Below, in pieces: positions 50,883 to 59,192 of a stretch of DNA of 64,000 nucleotides (position 1 is the stretch's first letter; every line of letters begins with the position of its first letter). A model generated the notes under the pieces. That model worked only from the letters and a program-made list of their open reading frames with translations, ran no database searches and was not told the origin of the DNA. Origin of the DNA: Ruminococcaceae bacterium Marseille-P2935. GTDB taxonomy: Bacteria; Bacillota; Clostridia; Oscillospirales; Ruminococcaceae. The stretch lies in contig LT629951.1 of assembly GCA_900104565.1 (NCBI GenBank), positions 1 to 64,000 of the forward strand. The letters run 5' to 3'. The position numbers and the translations under genes were made by a program.

Positions 50883-52774
50883 TGCGCCCCCTCCTCTCTG
50901 TTTTGGTGCCGGCGCTGCTCCAGGTAAATCATCAGCACCGAAATATCGGCCGGGCTCACCCCCGAAATGCGTGAGGCCTGGCCCAGGTTTTCAGGCTCCA
51001 CCCGGCAAAGCTTTTCTGCTGCCTCTAACCGGAGGCCGCGAATTGCCTTATAATCCATATTTTCCAGCCGCACTGTTTCCAGCCGATGCATCTGCTCCAC
51101 CTGGGCCAGTTGTTTTTTAATATAGCCTTCATATTTCAGTTCGGTTTGCGTAACTTCTCGAACCTCGGCAGAAAGCTTAGGTGCCGAAGGGTCGAAGGCG
51201 GCAAGATCGCTGTAATCCAGCTGGGGGCGGCGCAAAAGGTCAGCCAGGCGGGCACCGGTTTCGAGGGGCGCTGTTCCACGTGAAACAAGCACTTCATTCA
51301 GCTGGTCACTTGGCGGCAGCACCACCTGTTCCCACCGTTTTTGTTCCGCTTTTTTCTGTTCCATTTTATTTAAGAACCTCTGATAACGCTCTTCACTGAT
51401 CAGCCCAATTTCGTACCCCAGGGGGGTCAGGCGCTCATCGGCATTATCCTGCCGTAAAATCAGCCGGTATTCTGAACGGGAGGTCATCATGCGGTAAGGG
51501 TCCTGACAGCCCTTGGTCACCAGGTCATCAATTAAAGTGCCAATATAAGAACCTGAGCGCTGCAAAACAATGGGGTCCTTCCCTTCCAGCTTACGGGCAG
51601 CATTGATGCCGGCAACCAAACCCTGGGCAGCCGCCTCTTCGTAGCCGGAAGTACCGTTAAACTGCCCTGCCCCGTAAAGGCCTTCCACTGATCTGAATTC
51701 CAAAGAGGACTTTAAATCCAGCGGGTCGATGCAGTCATATTCAATCGCATATGCTGTGCGCATCATTTTTAAATTTTCAAACCCTTTTACCGTGCGGTAA
51801 AAAGCCAGCTGAACCTCTTCCGGCAGAGAAGAGGACATTCCCTGCAGGTACATTTCGTCCGTAGAAAGGCCCATGGGCTCGACAAATATTTGATGGCGGG
51901 GTTTTTCAGAAAAACGTACCACCTTATCTTCAATGCTGGGGCAGTAGCGCGGTCCAACACCTTCAATTACACCGCCATAAAGGGGCGAACGGTGCAGGTT
52001 CTGGCGGATTACCTCGTGGGTTTTGGCATTGGTGTATGCAATATGGCAAACCACCTTATTCTGTAAAGGGGTGTCTGTCTCAAAAGAAAACGGGGTAATT
52101 GGCTCGTCCCCGGGCTGCTCTTCCAGCACCGAAAAATCGATGCTGCTTTTTTGCACCCTGGCCGGGGTGCCCGTTTTAAAACGCCGCAGAGGGATTCCCA
52201 GTTTTTCTAAGGAAGCCGACAGCGCATTGGCCGGGTGCATCCCGTCCGGGCCGCTCTCCTGGGAAAACTCCCCCACAAACACTTTCCCCTTCAGGTAGGT
52301 CCCGGTACATAAAATTGCCGCTTTCACTTCAAAAACAGCGCCCATGGCGGTTACCACTTCATTGACGGCGCCTTTTTCATTGGTGCGGATTTCGGTAATT
52401 TCGGCCTGCTTCACATCCAGGTTGGGCTGGCGTTCCACCGTTTGCTTCATCAGCAAATGATACTCAGCGCGGTCAATCTGCGCACGCAGGCTGTGCACCG
52501 CCGGGCCCTTGCCCCGGTTCAGCATACGGCTTTGAATCAGGGTTTTGTCGGCGGCTTTTCCCATCTCTCCCCCCAGGGCGTCAATCTCACGCACCAGGTG
52601 GCCTTTGGCCGTTCCCCCAATGGACGGATTACATGGCATATTTGAAATGGCATCGAGCGATATGGTAAACAAAATAGTGCTGTGGCCCAGGCGCGCGGCT
52701 GCCAGCGCCGCTTCCACTCCTGCGTGGCCAGCGCCAATTACCGCAACCTCATAGCTTCCCGCTTTATATTCCAT
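50879..52774 (-). CDS. mnmG: tRNA uridine-34 carboxymethylaminomethyl enzyme MnmG
   Basis: A 631-residue FAD enzyme that, with MnmE, installs the cmnm5 group on wobble uridine of tRNAs. The FAD-binding VAVIGAGHAGVEAALAAARLG (N-terminus), NPSIGGTAKGHLVREIDALGGEMG, CTGTYLKGKVFVG and SEYRLILRQDNADERLTPLG segments are intact. The start has AGAAAGGACAG upstream; an upstream frame adds 9 residues. It contains a candidate parS site at 51272. A 755-bp gap separates it from mnmE, with which it often forms one operon. Confidence 0.97.
   Translation of the reverse strand: MEYKAGSYEVAVIGAGHAGVEAALAAARLGHSTILFTISLDAISNMPCNPSIGGTAKGHLVREIDALGGEMGKAADKTLIQSRMLNRGKGPAVHSLRAQIDRAEYHLLMKQTVERQPNLDVKQAEITEIRTNEKGAVNEVVTAMGAVFEVKAAILCTGTYLKGKVFVGEFSQESGPDGMHPANALSASLEKLGIPLRRFKTGTPARVQKSSIDFSVLEEQPGDEPITPFSFETDTPLQNKVVCHIAYTNAKTHEVIRQNLHRSPLYGGVIEGVGPRYCPSIEDKVVRFSEKPRHQIFVEPMGLSTDEMYLQGMSSSLPEEVQLAFYRTVKGFENLKMMRTAYAIEYDCIDPLDLKSSLEFRSVEGLYGAGQFNGTSGYEEAAAQGLVAGINAARKLEGKDPIVLQRSGSYIGTLIDDLVTKGCQDPYRMMTSRSEYRLILRQDNADERLTPLGYEIGLISEERYQRFLNKMEQKKAEQKRWEQVVLPPSDQLNEVLVSRGTAPLETGARLADLLRRPQLDYSDLAAFDPSAPKLSAEVREVTQTELKYEGYIKKQLAQVEQMHRLETVRLENMDYKAIRGLRLEAAEKLCRVEPENLGQASRISGVSPADISVLMIYLEQRRHQNREEGAQ
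51272..51287. promoter_or_regulatory. candidate parS site inside mnmG
   Basis: TGTTCCACGTGAAACA matches the ParB-binding palindrome TGTTTCACGTGAAACA with one change. It lies about 8 kb left of the origin and 4 kb from parB, within the region where parS sites cluster in other Firmicutes. Being inside a coding sequence is normal for parS. Confidence 0.8.
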
Positions 52775-53529
52775 GCTTTTTCTGTCCTTTCTAAACAACA
52801 CAAGCTTCGGCCGCTCCGGGCCAGCTAAACATTTGGCCGGCTGCTGCAGCCAGCTTTTTCTTCAAAACTATTGTTTGCCGCAAAACCCTTTTTCCAGAGG
52901 GAATTCTACTTTTCCATAAAGGTCATATACACTACCGCAGCAAATAAAGCTACCTGTAAACTGGCGGCATACACCAGCAGTTTAAAGGATGCTGGAGAGA
53001 CGCCAAATCATCTTTTGGCTAAACGGTGCGCCAAACAGGTATTGCAGTATTCCCTTCCGCTTTTTTCCATGGTTTTTTATGAAAAAAGCAGAAGGTCTCC
53101 ATGGAAGGTACTCTCATAACCAATGCAAGAGCCTTCAAAAAACAAGTAGGAAACCACCGCATAAAACCCGGAAAGACGCTGTAAACAACATATTTGTATA
53201 AATAAACAAAAAAACAACATTTAGTATATTAAATTAAAAAATTTCAAGCCATCTCCCATCAAAAAGCAGGAGCTTTTTGGTACCTGTATAAATGCCTGTT
53301 TAAGATGCTGCGAAAGAAGAAAAAGAGCAGGCTACCCTAAAAACAGGAATTAAAACATTTCATTGTATACAAATATAATAATATTACTTTAAGTATATTA
53401 ATTCATAAACAAATGGTTATTTTTTTGCAAAACCCCGCGGCCCTAAACAGCCGTTCCAATAGGATGGCTGCAGATAAAAACATTCTGTCCGCAGGACATT
53501 GTACCACAAAACGCCAAGGAAGAAAACTT
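52775..53529. other. unusually long gap in the mnmE-mnmG pair
   Basis: 755 bp. AT-rich in its middle (AGTATATTAA twice, near 53223 and 53393), GC-richer at the ends. No credible gene, tRNA or repeat unit of the window's families. A promoter for mnmG may lie here. Confidence 0.55.
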
Positions 53530-54900
53530 TTATTTTCCCACACAAAACTGCGAAAACACCTGATGCACCACCTGGTCGGTTACCCGCTGACCGGTCAGTT
53601 CCAGCAGCTGCTGGATAGTATCGTCCACACACACGTTGACAGCGTCAAAGGTAAAACCACCTTCATAGGCCAAAAGCGCTTCTTTTGCAAAACCGGCTGC
53701 CCGGCTAATGCAGTCGCGCTGTCGCTCGTTCATAATGACTGCGCTGTCGCCGGATACCTGTTTTAAGTGCAGCAGGCTGGTTATTTCCTCTTCCAGCTGA
53801 CGCACCCCCTCCCCCGTTTTGGCCGATAAAAATACCGTACGGCCCAGGCGGGGCTTTAGCTCGTCAAAGTTTTGGGGCAGCCCTAAATCGGTTTTGTTGA
53901 CAATGGTAATCACAGGAATTTCCCCCATCTGAACCAGCAGATTCAAATCCTCTTCCATAATTTTTTCGCTGCCGTCCAGTACCAAAAGCACCAGCTGGCA
54001 GCTGGACAATTTCTCTTTTGCAAGACGCACCCCCAGCTGTTCTACCGGGTCGTCCGTTTCACGAATTCCGGCGGTATCCCACAAATTGAGGGTCACTTCC
54101 CCCAGCCGCACCGTATCGCTTACCATATCCCGGGTTGTTCCGGGAATCTCGGTGACGATGCTGCGTTCATAACCGGCCAATGCGTTCATCAGGGTGGATT
54201 TTCCCACGTTGGGCCGCCCCACAATGGCCGTCTCAACCCCATGTTTTAATATATGGCCGGTGTCATAGGTCGACAGCAGCTCCTCCAACTGGGCAGATGC
54301 CTTCTTTAAAACGCCGTCAATTTCTTGCCCGGTCACTTCCGGAATCTCCTCTTCGGGGTAATCGACCCACGCGGCCAGATGGGAAGAAAGGGTAATCAGA
54401 TCCGACGTAATTTGTTCTGCTTTTTTAGAAAGCGCACCCTCCCTGAGGGAAAGCGCTGACCGGGCAGACTGTGCCGACCCGGCAGAGATTAAATCCATTA
54501 CCGCTTCGGCCTGGGTTAAATCCATCTTGCCATTTAAAAAAGCCCTTTGGGTAAATTCGCCGGGCCCTGCCAACACCGCGCCGGCATGAAGGCAAGCCCG
54601 CAGCACCGCCTGGGTCAAATAGCTTCCGCCATGGCAGCAAAGCTCCACGATATCTTCGCCGGTATAGCTTTTCGGGGCACGGTATAAAAACGCCACCGCT
54701 TCATCCAACAGCGCATCCCCATCCCACACTTTGCCGTATAGTCCGGTATACCCCGGCTGGCCAGATAATTTCTTTCCCGAATGGGATCGGAATACCTGCT
54801 GGGCGACCAAAAACGCCTGGGGGCCCGAAAGGCGCACAATTCCAATTCCTCCCTGCCCGGCAGGGGTGGCAATGGCGGCAATTGTTGTAATATCAGGCAT
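53530..54900 (-). CDS. mnmE: tRNA modification GTPase MnmE
   Basis: A 456-residue protein with the TrmE N-terminal domain (about 1-120), helical region, GTPase domain with P-loop GRPNVGKST and GTTRDMV, and the C-terminal CVGK motif whose Cys is needed for activity. It partners MnmG in tRNA wobble-uridine modification. The ATG has AAGGAAG upstream. It starts 3 bp after the stop of the upstream gene. Confidence 0.97.
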   Translation of the reverse strand: MPDITTIAAIATPAGQGGIGIVRLSGPQAFLVAQQVFRSHSGKKLSGQPGYTGLYGKVWDGDALLDEAVAFLYRAPKSYTGEDIVELCCHGGSYLTQAVLRACLHAGAVLAGPGEFTQRAFLNGKMDLTQAEAVMDLISAGSAQSARSALSLREGALSKKAEQITSDLITLSSHLAAWVDYPEEEIPEVTGQEIDGVLKKASAQLEELLSTYDTGHILKHGVETAIVGRPNVGKSTLMNALAGYERSIVTEIPGTTRDMVSDTVRLGEVTLNLWDTAGIRETDDPVEQLGVRLAKEKLSSCQLVLLVLDGSEKIMEEDLNLLVQMGEIPVITIVNKTDLGLPQNFDELKPRLGRTVFLSAKTGEGVRQLEEEITSLLHLKQVSGDSAVIMNERQRDCISRAAGFAKEALLAYEGGFTFDAVNVCVDDTIQQLLELTGQRVTDQVVHQVFSQFCVGK

Positions 54901-54903
54901 CTG

Positions 54904-55335
54904 TTACTTCCTTACCTTTCTGCGTATTGCAATACATTGTTTTACATCCTCCAGAACCTCTTGTTCCCTAACTTCTATCATCATCCACTTTTGGCCGTTG
55001 CCAGTTTTCGTTTGTTCAAAAAGGGTTTGCAGGTACCCGGTCAACTGCGGCATCTTTAACTCTGCCTCCAGCAGCTCCTTTTCCCCAAACACAACCAGCG
55101 AGGTAAAATACCCCTCTTTTGGGTACAGGGTGCACAGGCTCCGCCCTGCTTTTTTATACTTTACATTCCAGCCGGGGCAGCTGCAGCAGCGGCTGTACTC
55201 TATTTTCGCTCCTGCCTGATAGGATTCTTCCAAGTAACTGCACAGCTCGTTCCACAATGGGCTTTTTACATATGCGGCCATCTGTTCTTTTGTTGGTTTC
55301 TGCGCTGCCTCTAGTGGATTCCAACTCCGCATCAT
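54904..55335 (-). CDS. DUF3788-type protein, unknown
   Basis: A 143-residue protein whose C-terminal stretch (CSCPGWNVKYKKAGRSLCTLYPKEGYFTSLVVFGEKELLEAE) resembles the DUF3788 family; its function is unknown. The chosen ATG has GGAG six bases upstream; the longer frame would add 48 residues unlike the family. It ends 3 bp before mnmE and sits between jag and mnmE, where most Firmicutes have no gene. A terminator separates it from jag. Confidence 0.8.
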   Translation of the reverse strand: MMRSWNPLEAAQKPTKEQMAAYVKSPLWNELCSYLEESYQAGAKIEYSRCCSCPGWNVKYKKAGRSLCTLYPKEGYFTSLVVFGEKELLEAELKMPQLTGYLQTLFEQTKTGNGQKWMMIEVREQEVLEDVKQCIAIRRKVRK

Positions 55336-55678
55336 CACTTGCTCCTCACCATGTATTTCTTCTGTTTTCAGTTTAAAGGCTCGGTCACTGCTTGTCAATA
55401 AAACTTTGCGCCTGTAAATACGCTGCAGGGAACCCGCCCCTTTTTGGGGTAAAGATGCTTTTTTACTCCCGCAAGGCACAAAAACGCGCTTTTCAGGTCT
55501 TTAAAGTTCCTGACAAACAATTATAATGCTAAGCATAAAAAGGTTGGCCGTTTTAACGGTGAAACAAAATTGCTGTCTGTTCGGATATTTGCATCGCCCC
55601 AGTCTTTATTGAATGTTTTTTCAAAAAGTACTCTTTTTCTTTAAAGTATGTTGGACAGGTTTGCCGGTTGAAACATAA
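55336..55678. other. intergenic, nothing recognised
   Basis: 343 bp between the DUF3788 gene and the jag terminator. It probably holds the promoter for the DUF3788-mnmE unit. Confidence 0.45.
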
Positions 55679-55709
55679 AAACGCGGAGGGCTTTTCTGCT
55701 CTCCGCGTT
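55679..55709 (-). terminator. intrinsic terminator after jag
   Basis: AACGCGGAG and CTCCGCGTT form a 9-bp stem, followed on the minus strand by TTTTATGTTT. Confidence 0.8.
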
Positions 55710-55720
55710 CTGTCATGTCA

Positions 55721-56584
55721 TTAAATCTCGATCTTACCGTACAATGGCAGGTCTTTTCCCTCTTCAGGCCTGGTTGCTGCCGGACGGGAAGAAGGATCAG
55801 CAGCTGGTGCAGCGGAGGTTTTTTCCTCATCACTCCGCTTAAAATCACGCGGTGCTCTGGGGGCATGATCCCGGTTTTGATAACCATCCCTTCCGCGGTT
55901 TCCTCCACGGCCCGGGCGGCGGTCATTTCTGCCGCGTCCGCCCTCGCGGGGCGGATATTTACGGGGGTTGGTCGAGCTGATTACAACACGGCGGTTTGGC
56001 TCTTCCCCAATGGAAGCAGAAGTTGCTCCCTCAATTTGAGAAACTGCAGCGTGAATAATGCGACGCTCGTATGAATTCATCGGCTCCAGCGTGCTGCTGC
56101 GGCCAGTTTTTACTGCATTCTTTGCAATTTTAATTGCCAGTGCCTCAATGGTTTTTTCTCTTTTCTCACGGTAGTTTCCGCTGTCCAAGGTGATTTTTAC
56201 ATAATCACCTTCCAAACGGTTTGCCACCAGCCCGGAAAGGTACTGCAGGGCGTCCAAAGTCTCACCCCGGCGGCCAATAATGACACCAAGGCCCTCCCCT
56301 TCCAGCAAAAGCTCCGCATTTGAGCCTTCCTGTTTCACTGTAATGTTAGCGTGTACGCCCATTACCTCCAAAATTTCGGTAACATACTCCACTGCAGCGT
56401 CCACTTTGCTTTTTTCTACAAAAACGCGTACCTTGGCAGGAGAGGTGCTCAGGCCAAAAAAGCCTTTTTTAGGAAGCTCCAGAATTTCAAACTGCACGGC
56501 CTCACGGGTAAGTCCAAGTTCTTCGCAGCCTTTATTAATTGCATCATCTACCGTTTTACCGGTTCCAATTGCTTCTTTCAACAA
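55721..56584 (-). CDS. jag: RNA-binding protein Jag (KhpB)
   Basis: A 287-residue protein with Jag_N (about 1-55), KH (about 75-145, LGVIIGRRGETLDALQYL) and R3H (about 150-210) domains. A long Arg/Gly/Pro-rich tail (about 215-285) follows, longer than usual and rich in GRGRN and RGG-like motifs. It binds RNA with a KhpA partner in other Firmicutes. The TTG start is next to GAGGAGG. It is in the yidC operon. Confidence 0.93.
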   Translation of the reverse strand: MLKEAIGTGKTVDDAINKGCEELGLTREAVQFEILELPKKGFFGLSTSPAKVRVFVEKSKVDAAVEYVTEILEVMGVHANITVKQEGSNAELLLEGEGLGVIIGRRGETLDALQYLSGLVANRLEGDYVKITLDSGNYREKREKTIEALAIKIAKNAVKTGRSSTLEPMNSYERRIIHAAVSQIEGATSASIGEEPNRRVVISSTNPRKYPPREGGRGRNDRRPGRGGNRGRDGYQNRDHAPRAPRDFKRSDEEKTSAAPAADPSSRPAATRPEEGKDLPLYGKIEI

Positions 56585-56611
56585 GGTGATACCTCCTCAT
56601 GCGTATCCACG

Positions 56612-57688
56612 CTAAATATCCTGGTTGTTTTCGTCTTCCACGTATGTCTCTCCGTATTTTTCCGCCATGCGCCTTCTGGCTTCCGCTATCTTCTGGCGGT
56701 TCAGCTCTTTTTGAGAAAGGGCCTTTTCCGCGGCGGCGGCATCTCCTGCTTTTGCCTTTTTCTTTGCTTCAATCCGTTCCAAACGTTCCCGTTCTTTTCG
56801 CTCTTCCATTTCGGCCTTAGCTTTTTCAGCCATTTCAACAGGGTTATAAACTTTGAACAAAATAAAGTTCTGAATCGCATAAACTACGTTGGAAATAAGC
56901 CAATAAAAACCTACGCCCGCCGGTACCATAAAAGCAAACCAGGCAGAGAACAAAGGCATCATCAGCATCATGGACATGTTCATGCCCTTCATCTGGGGGG
57001 CTGTTCCTGCGGTGTTTTTCATCGAGGTGTAAGAAAGCAGGAACGAGGTGACCAGGGAAAGGATAGGAATGAGCAGTAACCACATGTAAACAGGGTCTTT
57101 TAACAGGTCTAGGTGCCAGGTTGGGGTTTTGGTCAGGTCAAATGGTCCAAAGTTCAAGTTAAGGTTAACAATCTTATCGATCCATTCAGCGCCGGTATTT
57201 GCAAAAGCGGCCGGGTTTTCACGCACCAAACGGATAATTTCCATTTGAGTTGTATTGTAGTTCAGCGCAACACCGGTCAGCTTTTCAACCACCGATGCCA
57301 TTGCGGTAATCGTTTCGGCCGGGATGCGCAGGATGTGCTTTAAGGGATTATAAATTACGTCAATTAAACCAAACATAATGGGAAACTGAATAAGCATAGG
57401 CAGGCAGCCGGAAGTGGGGCTGAACTTTTCCCTGGCATAAAGCTTATTCATCTCTTCCATTTGTTTTTCTTTGTTGGTCGCGTATTTTTTCTGAATTTCT
57501 TCCATCTCGGGGCGGATGAGTGCCATCTTCACCGAGCTTTTTTGCTGTTTGATTGACAGCGGAATCATCAGTGCCCGGGTAAGCAGGGTGAAAAGGATCA
57601 ATGCCAAACCATAGTTTTGTACAAAATGGTATAGCACATACATGACCCAGCCCAATGGGTAGCCAATGATAGCGTAAATTTGTTGCAT
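56612..57688 (-). CDS. yidC: membrane protein insertase YidC (Oxa1 family)
   Basis: A 358-residue insertase. The N-terminal membrane segment, a PLSIKQQKSSVKM loop, a region with GCLPMLIQFPIMFGLIDVIYNP, and the C-terminal membrane helices with a long basic tail (about 295-350) match YidC1/SpoIIIJ. No lipobox or cysteine at the N-terminus is evident. It inserts membrane proteins with or without SecYEG. TTTGGAGG lies upstream. Confidence 0.95.
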   Translation of the reverse strand: MQQIYAIIGYPLGWVMYVLYHFVQNYGLALILFTLLTRALMIPLSIKQQKSSVKMALIRPEMEEIQKKYATNKEKQMEEMNKLYAREKFSPTSGCLPMLIQFPIMFGLIDVIYNPLKHILRIPAETITAMASVVEKLTGVALNYNTTQMEIIRLVRENPAAFANTGAEWIDKIVNLNLNFGPFDLTKTPTWHLDLLKDPVYMWLLLIPILSLVTSFLLSYTSMKNTAGTAPQMKGMNMSMMLMMPLFSAWFAFMVPAGVGFYWLISNVVYAIQNFILFKVYNPVEMAEKAKAEMEERKERERLERIEAKKKAKAGDAAAAEKALSQKELNRQKIAEARRRMAEKYGETYVEDENNQDI

Positions 57689-57792
57689 TTATCCATCCTC
57701 CAAAGGTAATCTTCTCCATCGATTACAATTATTTCTTTCTGTCACAAGGTTGTCCGGTTTTCGAAGATTAACCTTGTCGGGTAATTACCAGG

Positions 57793-58002
57793 TTATGGCA
57801 CGGGATCGTATCCTCCCGCGTGGAATGGGTGGCATTTTAAAATGCGTTTTGCAGCTAAATACCCGCCCTTTACTGCGCCATATTTATTAATGGCCTCTAC
57901 TGCATAGGCGGAACAAGTCGGATAAAACCTGCAACAGGCAGGCCGATAGGGGGAAATGCATTTTTGATAAAACTTGATGAGACAAAGTAAAATCTTTTTC
58001 AT
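57793..58002 (-). CDS. yidD: membrane protein insertion efficiency factor YidD
   Basis: A 69-residue protein with the hallmark [32 protein letters not shown] and [12 protein letters not shown] segments. It is small, basic and likely membrane-associated. It lies between rnpA and yidC as usual. Confidence 0.95.
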   Translation of the reverse strand: MKKILLCLIKFYQKCISPYRPACCRFYPTCSAYAVEAINKYGAVKGGYLAAKRILKCHPFHAGGYDPVP

Positions 58003-58041
58003 TCCTGTTCACCAGTTTGCGCGGCCTTTACCGCCGGCGTG

Positions 58042-58377
58042 TTATTGGGACAAAATTTTTTGCAGCTGACGCAGCATTACCTCCTGAACCTGCTGCATTT
58101 TAGCCCCGGCGGTGCGGCTTCTTGCCACAAAAATAAGGTCCAGCCCAATGGGAAGACCCGGCTCAATCTGCCGGTATGCTTCGCGGATCAAACGTTTGGC
58201 GCGGTTGCGCACATAGGCTTTGCCAATTTTCTTGCTTGCGGTAATCCCCATGCGGTTTTCGTCCCTTCTGGTTTTTACAAGATAAGTTACCAGAATTGGG
58301 TTGACCGCTGTCTTTCCCTTGTGGTAAATACGCCGGAAATCCCTGTTTTGATTCAGTGTTACAGTTTTTCGTGTCAT
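58042..58377 (-). CDS. rnpA: ribonuclease P protein component
   Basis: A 111-residue basic protein that aids the RNase P RNA in tRNA 5' processing. The conserved NRDFRRIYHKGK and GKAYVRNRAKRLIREAYR motifs are present. The ATG at 58377 fits the family; an upstream in-frame start would add 24 residues and lacks homology. A terminator separates it from rpmH. Confidence 0.95.
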   Translation of the reverse strand: MTRKTVTLNQNRDFRRIYHKGKTAVNPILVTYLVKTRRDENRMGITASKKIGKAYVRNRAKRLIREAYRQIEPGLPIGLDLIFVARSRTAGAKMQQVQEVMLRQLQKILSQ

Positions 58378-58554
58378 TTTTCTGCCCTTTTTCTCATTAT
58401 ACCGTTCTGCTTCACAAACATACCGTATTTTCTGGGCCAATACCCTCATCCTTCAAGCGGTGGTTTACAATGGTTTTTGCCTGATAAACGAAAACAAGTA
58501 TAACAGAGAAGCAGAATACCTGTGGTATTCTGCCAATTTTTTTGGCCCAACGCC

Positions 58555-58597
58555 AATAAAAAGAAAAGCCACAGATTTTAGAAAATCCTGTGGCCGG
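58555..58597 (-). terminator. intrinsic terminator after rpmH
   Basis: GCCACAGGATTTT and AAAATCTGTGGC form a stem, followed on the minus strand by TTTTCTTTTT. It lies directly after the rpmH stop, so rnpA may need readthrough or its own promoter. Confidence 0.85.
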
Positions 58598-58601
58598 CAT
58601 C

Positions 58602-58736
58602 TTAATAGCTCAACTGGGCTCTTCCTTTTGCTCTTCTACGGGCGAGCACTTTACGACCGTTTTTCGAAGACATTCTTTTTCTGAAGCCGTGCTCTTTTTT
58701 TCTCTGTAGCTTCTTCGGCTGATAGGTTCTTAGCAT
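58602..58736 (-). CDS. rpmH: 50S ribosomal protein L34
   Basis: 44 residues: [20 protein letters not shown] at the start and [12 protein letters not shown] at the end, strongly basic, matching L34. AAAGGAGGGTG lies upstream of the ATG. It is divergent from dnaA across the left part of the origin, as in most bacteria. Confidence 0.98.
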   Translation of the reverse strand: MLRTYQPKKLQRKKEHGFRKRMSSKNGRKVLARRRAKGRAQLSY

Positions 58737-58774
58737 CAAACACCCTCCTTTCGAGGCAAAACCTTGCTTTATAG

Positions 58775-58804
58775 ATTATAGCCCAACCCCCGGCTGTTTG
58801 TCAA
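58775..58804 (-). promoter_or_regulatory. rpmH promoter
   Basis: Minus-strand TTGACA (58804-58799), 18-bp spacer, TATAAT (58780-58775), both perfect. It lies about 40 bp upstream of the rpmH start. Confidence 0.88.
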
Positions 58805-58873
58805 CAAAAATTTTAGCTCTGTCAGTGGTTTTTTATACATATTTTGTATTTTTCTGCCTTCTTTATTTAATCT

Positions 58874-58896
58874 CGCGCGCACGCGCGCGTACATAT
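58874..58896. other. alternating purine-pyrimidine tract
   Basis: CGCGCGCACGCGCGCGTAC and the bases after it alternate strictly between purine and pyrimidine for about 23 nt. Such tracts can adopt Z-DNA under negative supercoiling. It is in an otherwise AT-rich origin segment. Confidence 0.9.
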
Positions 58897-58918
58897 TATT
58901 AATATAACACAGCGTAGT

Positions 58919-59040
58919 TGTGGAAAAACTTGAAAAACCTTTCCAGGTATGGTACAATAACTTGGTCGAAATCTTGTGGAAAAATGATTTTTTCACATTA
59001 ATTTTTCAGGTTTTCAACACTTTGCCCCGTTTTTTCCACA
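58919..59040. promoter_or_regulatory. replication origin, left DnaA-box cluster
   Basis: Three TTTTCCACA boxes (58919-58927 and 58975-58983 on the minus strand, 59032-59040 on the plus strand) and a weaker TTTTTCACA (58989-58997). They differ by one base from the DnaA consensus TTATCCACA. This is the rpmH-dnaA intergenic part of the origin; dnaA autoregulation may also act here. Confidence 0.85.
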
Positions 59041-59192
59041 TCGCAAAAATTAAAACTGTGAAACGCTTTTTAACCTGGAAAAGTTGTGAAATACCGGTGA
59101 AAAAATAACTGAAAAACGATCAGTTATTTTTCTTTTGGCTTCTTTTTTCCCGTTATATTTTGCAGCAATGCAACTGGAGGTTTAAAAAAACG

